Positions 23,053 to 25,593 of a stretch of DNA of 25,593 bases are shown in pieces. A program made the position numbers and the translations under genes. Origin of the DNA: Clostridiales bacterium (lineage in GTDB: Bacteria > Bacillota > Clostridia > Lutisporales > Lutisporaceae); assembly GCA_012522255.1 (NCBI GenBank), contig JAAYKT010000044.1:1-25593 (forward strand), written 5' to 3'. Under the pieces are notes generated by a model. That model saw only the letters and a program-made list of their open reading frames with translations. It searched no databases and had not been told where the DNA came from. The stretch's first letter is position 1. Each line of letters begins with the position of its first letter.

Positions 23053-23732
23053 TATACCGCCTCCCCTTTCCTGACCGCTATTTCACCGTCATTTATTCTT
23101 ATGACCCTGTGGGTTTGTGCGGCAATGGTATTGTCATGGGTTATCAGAATAATTGTGCTTCCGTTATCATTGAGTTTTTTCAGTATATCCATGATTTCTT
23201 TACCGGAGGCTGTATCCAAGTTTCCCGTAGGTTCATCGGCAAGGATGATAGGAGGATTGTTGACCAGGGCCCGCGCTATAGCTACCCTTTGCTGCTGACC
23301 GCCGGACAGCTCATTGGGTTTATGGTGAAATCTGTCCTCAAGGCCTACGGTTTCTAAAGATGCCATAGCTTTATTCAGCCTGTCCTTGCTTCTTACTCCG
23401 CTGTAGATAAGAGGGAGTTCTACGTTTTCCAGTGCCGTAAGCTTTTGGATCAGATTAAAGCTTTGGAAGATGAAACCGATGTGGTTGTTCCTTATCTCCG
23501 CCAGTTCATCGTCTCTCATCTCGCTTGTTTCCACGTTATCAAGTACATAGGAGCCGGATGTGGGCACATCCAGGCAGCCCATCATATTCATCAGTGTTGT
23601 CTTACCGGAACCCGAGGGTCCCACTATTGCGGCAAACTCTCCTTTTTGAATATGCAGGTTTATGTTCTTTAATGCGTGTATTTTTATCTGATTGATTTTA
23701 TAAGTTTTATACATATTGAAAATAGATATCAA
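23052..23732 (-). CDS. MacB/LolD-type ABC transporter ATPase
   Basis: Nucleotide-binding subunit of 226 residues. Walker A GPSGSGKTT at 38-46, Q-loop FIFQSFNL, signature LSGGQQQR at 142-149, Walker B IILADEPT at 162-169 and switch histidine His199 in LITHD. A short upstream TTG start (23732) is supported by GGGAGGT about 8 bases before it, overlapping the end of the adaptor gene. It powers the permease encoded directly downstream. Confidence 0.95.
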   Translation of the reverse strand: MISIFNMYKTYKINQIKIHALKNINLHIQKGEFAAIVGPSGSGKTTLMNMMGCLDVPTSGSYVLDNVETSEMRDDELAEIRNNHIGFIFQSFNLIQKLTALENVELPLIYSGVRSKDRLNKAMASLETVGLEDRFHHKPNELSGGQQQRVAIARALVNNPPIILADEPTGNLDTASGKEIMDILKKLNDNGSTIILITHDNTIAAQTHRVIRINDGEIAVRKGEAV

Positions 23733-23748
23733 ATTCTGAGACCTCCCA

Positions 23749-25593
23749 TCATCTTCTTTGTCCGCCGGGCATACTGAAGGGCATTCCGCCTTGCATGCCG
23801 CCGCCCCCGGTAAACCTGTTGTTTTGTGTATTTGATGTTGTGGACCTCGTGTAGGATTGGGGAAGTATGACTATGTCTCTTTCGTTAAGACCCCTTATTA
23901 TTTCTATATACTCGTCATTATTGATACCTATTTCCACTACTTTCATAACAGAACCAAAATAATAGCCCTCGCCTTGTTGTTCTTCACCTGAAAACTGCCG
24001 TTCAGTGTTACTTGAAAACCGTCTTTCACCGTAGGATGTCGGTTGCTCGCTATCAGCAGGCTGTTTACCGTCAACAGGCTGCCCACCGTCAACAGGCTGC
24101 CCAACGTCAACAAGATGTTCACTATCGATAGGCTGCTCATCGGTGGCAGAGATTTCACCGTCGGTAAGCCTTTGTCTGCCGCCTGAAAACTGCTGTTTGC
24201 CATTATATTCAACTTGCCCGCTGACATCCGCAGTTTGCTCTTCTGCAGTCGATAGCCTTGTTCCACCGGAGGCAGGTTGTTGTTCCTCCGTATAGCGCTG
24301 CTTGCCGGTTGATTGCGGTTGCATGTCACCGGGTTGATCTTCCGAAGGATTTTTTACATATACCATAGTGGTGTTCCCTCTTTTTTGAACTGCTTCAATC
24401 GGTATGTAAAGTGTGTCCTTTTTTTCGTTGACTATTATTTCTCCGTTCACGTTCATTCCGACCTTTAAACGTTCATCGCTTTTTGTCAGCTGAACAGTAA
24501 CCGGATAGGTTGACACCCCGTTGCTTGAGGTACCTTCTAAGGCAATTTTAGTCACTTTGCCTTCCAAAGGTTTTGTATTGGTATCAGGCAAGGCATCTAC
24601 GGTGATATTTACCGATTGTCCCTTTTCAATATTTGCAATATCCAGTTCATCCACGGAAATTTGGAATTCCATGAGGTCATAATTGGATATGTTGAAAAGA
24701 GTTTGGCCGGATTTTACGTTGTCGCCTGCTTTGATGTTTTCCACAGACAGAGTTCCTTCTATGGCTGAGTAGATTTTATATCGGGTTAATTTTTCCTTTG
24801 CATATTCAAGCTGATTATACATATCCTCAAGATTGAGGTTTTTTGTTTCCAATTCTATGGCGAGATCCGTGTTTTCAATTTCCCCAATGAAATCTCCTTT
24901 TTCAACGAATTGACCTAAAGCCACACTGAGGTTTTTTATCAGACCGCCTGTTTCCGTCTTTACTCCGATGCTTTCCGCATAAGAAAGCCTGGCGCTTCCA
25001 ACGCTTTTTAAGGTTTTATCCTTTAGCTTTATTTCTGCACTGCCTATCATGGTATCATCAAATTGATTGGTGTTTTCTATTGTAAACCCAACATTATATG
25101 TCTGTACTTTCTCCTCAGATTTATCCGATAAGCTGACAAAAGATATAGTGGCTTCTGCGGAGTTCATCTCATCCAAAGCTGTATCAAATATGTACACCGT
25201 AGCCTTTTGCCCTGTATAAAGCTCATTTCCATAGGCATTATTGAAAGGCAGAAGAAGTGTAAGTCCTGCTTTGTTCGTTATTGTCAACAGTGTACCGTCC
25301 TTGCCTATGGTGTCTCCCTCTTTGAATTTTACATCTGTAATTTCCCCGGATATGGGTGAGGTTATATTGCTGCTACCCATGGATTTTACCAGTTGATCTT
25401 TTGATAGCAGGGACTGGGCAATATTGTTTTCCAGTTTCTTAATATTCAGCTCCGCTTCACCTCTGTCTAATTCCGCGATAAGTTCCTCTGCTTTGACTCT
25501 GTCTCCGTCTTTAAAATATATTTTCGTTATGGTTCCTTCTACATTTGATATCACGGATGAAGTACTTGAAGAGGCTAATGTGCCGGACCCACT
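23749..25593 (-). CDS. MacA-like membrane fusion (adaptor) protein, N-terminus cut by the window edge
   Basis: The reading frame stays open to the right edge (the codons read SGSGTLASSS...), so the gene continues beyond the window; a GTG at 25554 is not the true start. At least 614 residues. Lipoyl/barrel-sandwich segments are visible near the visible N-terminus (VEGTITKIYFKDGDRVKAEE) and after the helical hairpin (AIEGTLSVENIKAGDNVKSG). Beta-barrel domains follow (GQSVNITVDALPDTNTKPLE; VGMNVNGEIIVNEKKDTLYI). An unusual 140-residue Gln/Glu/Gly/Ser-rich insertion then splits the membrane-proximal domain, and the C-terminus is Gly/Met/Gln-rich (GGGGMQGGMPFSMPGGQRR). Adaptor for the downstream ATPase-permease pair. 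The insertion contains hexapeptide repeats encoded at 24052-24141. Confidence 0.9.
   Translation of the reverse strand, partial: SGSGTLASSSTSSVISNVEGTITKIYFKDGDRVKAEELIAELDRGEAELNIKKLENNIAQSLLSKDQLVKSMGSSNITSPISGEITDVKFKEGDTIGKDGTLLTITNKAGLTLLLPFNNAYGNELYTGQKATVYIFDTALDEMNSAEATISFVSLSDKSEEKVQTYNVGFTIENTNQFDDTMIGSAEIKLKDKTLKSVGSARLSYAESIGVKTETGGLIKNLSVALGQFVEKGDFIGEIENTDLAIELETKNLNLEDMYNQLEYAKEKLTRYKIYSAIEGTLSVENIKAGDNVKSGQTLFNISNYDLMEFQISVDELDIANIEKGQSVNITVDALPDTNTKPLEGKVTKIALEGTSSNGVSTYPVTVQLTKSDERLKVGMNVNGEIIVNEKKDTLYIPIEAVQKRGNTTMVYVKNPSEDQPGDMQPQSTGKQRYTEEQQPASGGTRLSTAEEQTADVSGQVEYNGKQQFSGGRQRLTDGEISATDEQPIDSEHLVDVGQPVDGGQPVDGKQPADSEQPTSYGERRFSSNTERQFSGEEQQGEGYYFGSVMKVVEIGINNDEYIEIIRGLNERDIVILPQSYTRSTTSNTQNNRFTGGGGMQGGMPFSMPGGQRR
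24052..24141 (-). repeat. 18-bp coding minisatellite in the adaptor gene
   Basis: Five 18-base units (starts 24052, 24070, 24088, 24106, 24124), for example GTCAACAGGCTGCCCACC and GTCAACAGGCTGCCCAAC. They encode hexapeptides of the form xxQPVD (DVGQPVDGGQPVDGKQPADS). The unit is a multiple of 3, so copy-number changes keep the frame. Confidence 0.85.

Overview
The window looks like chromosomal DNA from a low-GC, anaerobic, amino-acid-fermenting member of the Clostridia (Bacillota). Supporting signs are strong GGAGG-type ribosome sites with frequent TTG/GTG starts, S-layer-homology (SLH) proteins, two lysine-fermentation enzymes (Kal, Kce), a class II GlpX fructose bisphosphatase, a YhxB/PgcA-type phosphohexomutase, and the Bacillota gene order transaldolase - glpX - rho - rpmE - tdk. 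The genus cannot be fixed from the sequence alone.

Layout. 1-182: repeats and the terminator of a large SLH/Ig-like surface protein (183-3593, minus). 3594-3936: divergent promoter region. 3937-5178: second SLH protein. 5183-5565: a 143-bp tandem repeat. 5617-7320: phosphohexomutase. 7482-8711: kal and kce. 8831-9199: small cysteine-rich protein. 9425-13018: fructose-6-phosphate aldolase/transaldolase, glpX, rho. 13114-19065 (minus): ferredoxin, tungsten aldehyde oxidoreductase, MoaD-like protein, and NuoE-, NuoF- and NuoG-N-terminus-like subunits. 19553-20631: rpmE and tdk. 20722-25593 (minus): MacA-like adaptor (cut by the window edge), MacB-type ATPase and permease, and a TolC-like coiled-coil protein.

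The central system is the minus-strand block 13114-19238. A polyferredoxin (four [4Fe-4S] motifs) and an AOR-family tungsten enzyme lie with a flavin/NAD diaphorase module (NuoE/NuoF/NuoG-like, with no hydrogenase domain). This matches the architecture of electron-bifurcating aldehyde oxidoreductases (Wor/Bfu type), which would oxidise aldehydes while reducing NAD+ and ferredoxin together. A MoaD-like protein for the pyranopterin cofactor is embedded in the block. The leader folds like a molybdenum/tungsten-cofactor riboswitch followed directly by an intrinsic terminator. After it come a strong Shine-Dalgarno and a perfect hairpin that sits between that Shine-Dalgarno and the likely TTG start.

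The block sits between rho and rpmE-tdk, which are usually neighbours in Bacillota. It is bracketed by two nearly identical long hairpin repeats (13026-13090 and 19334-19400), suggesting acquisition at a repeat-marked site.

Intergenic DNA is full of repeats of several kinds: degenerate heptamer tracts of different sequence but always period 7; a palindromic GATCCTTCG...GGATGAC / GTCATTCTGAG...GAATC family; and the GACCAGGGGGACGG hairpin family.
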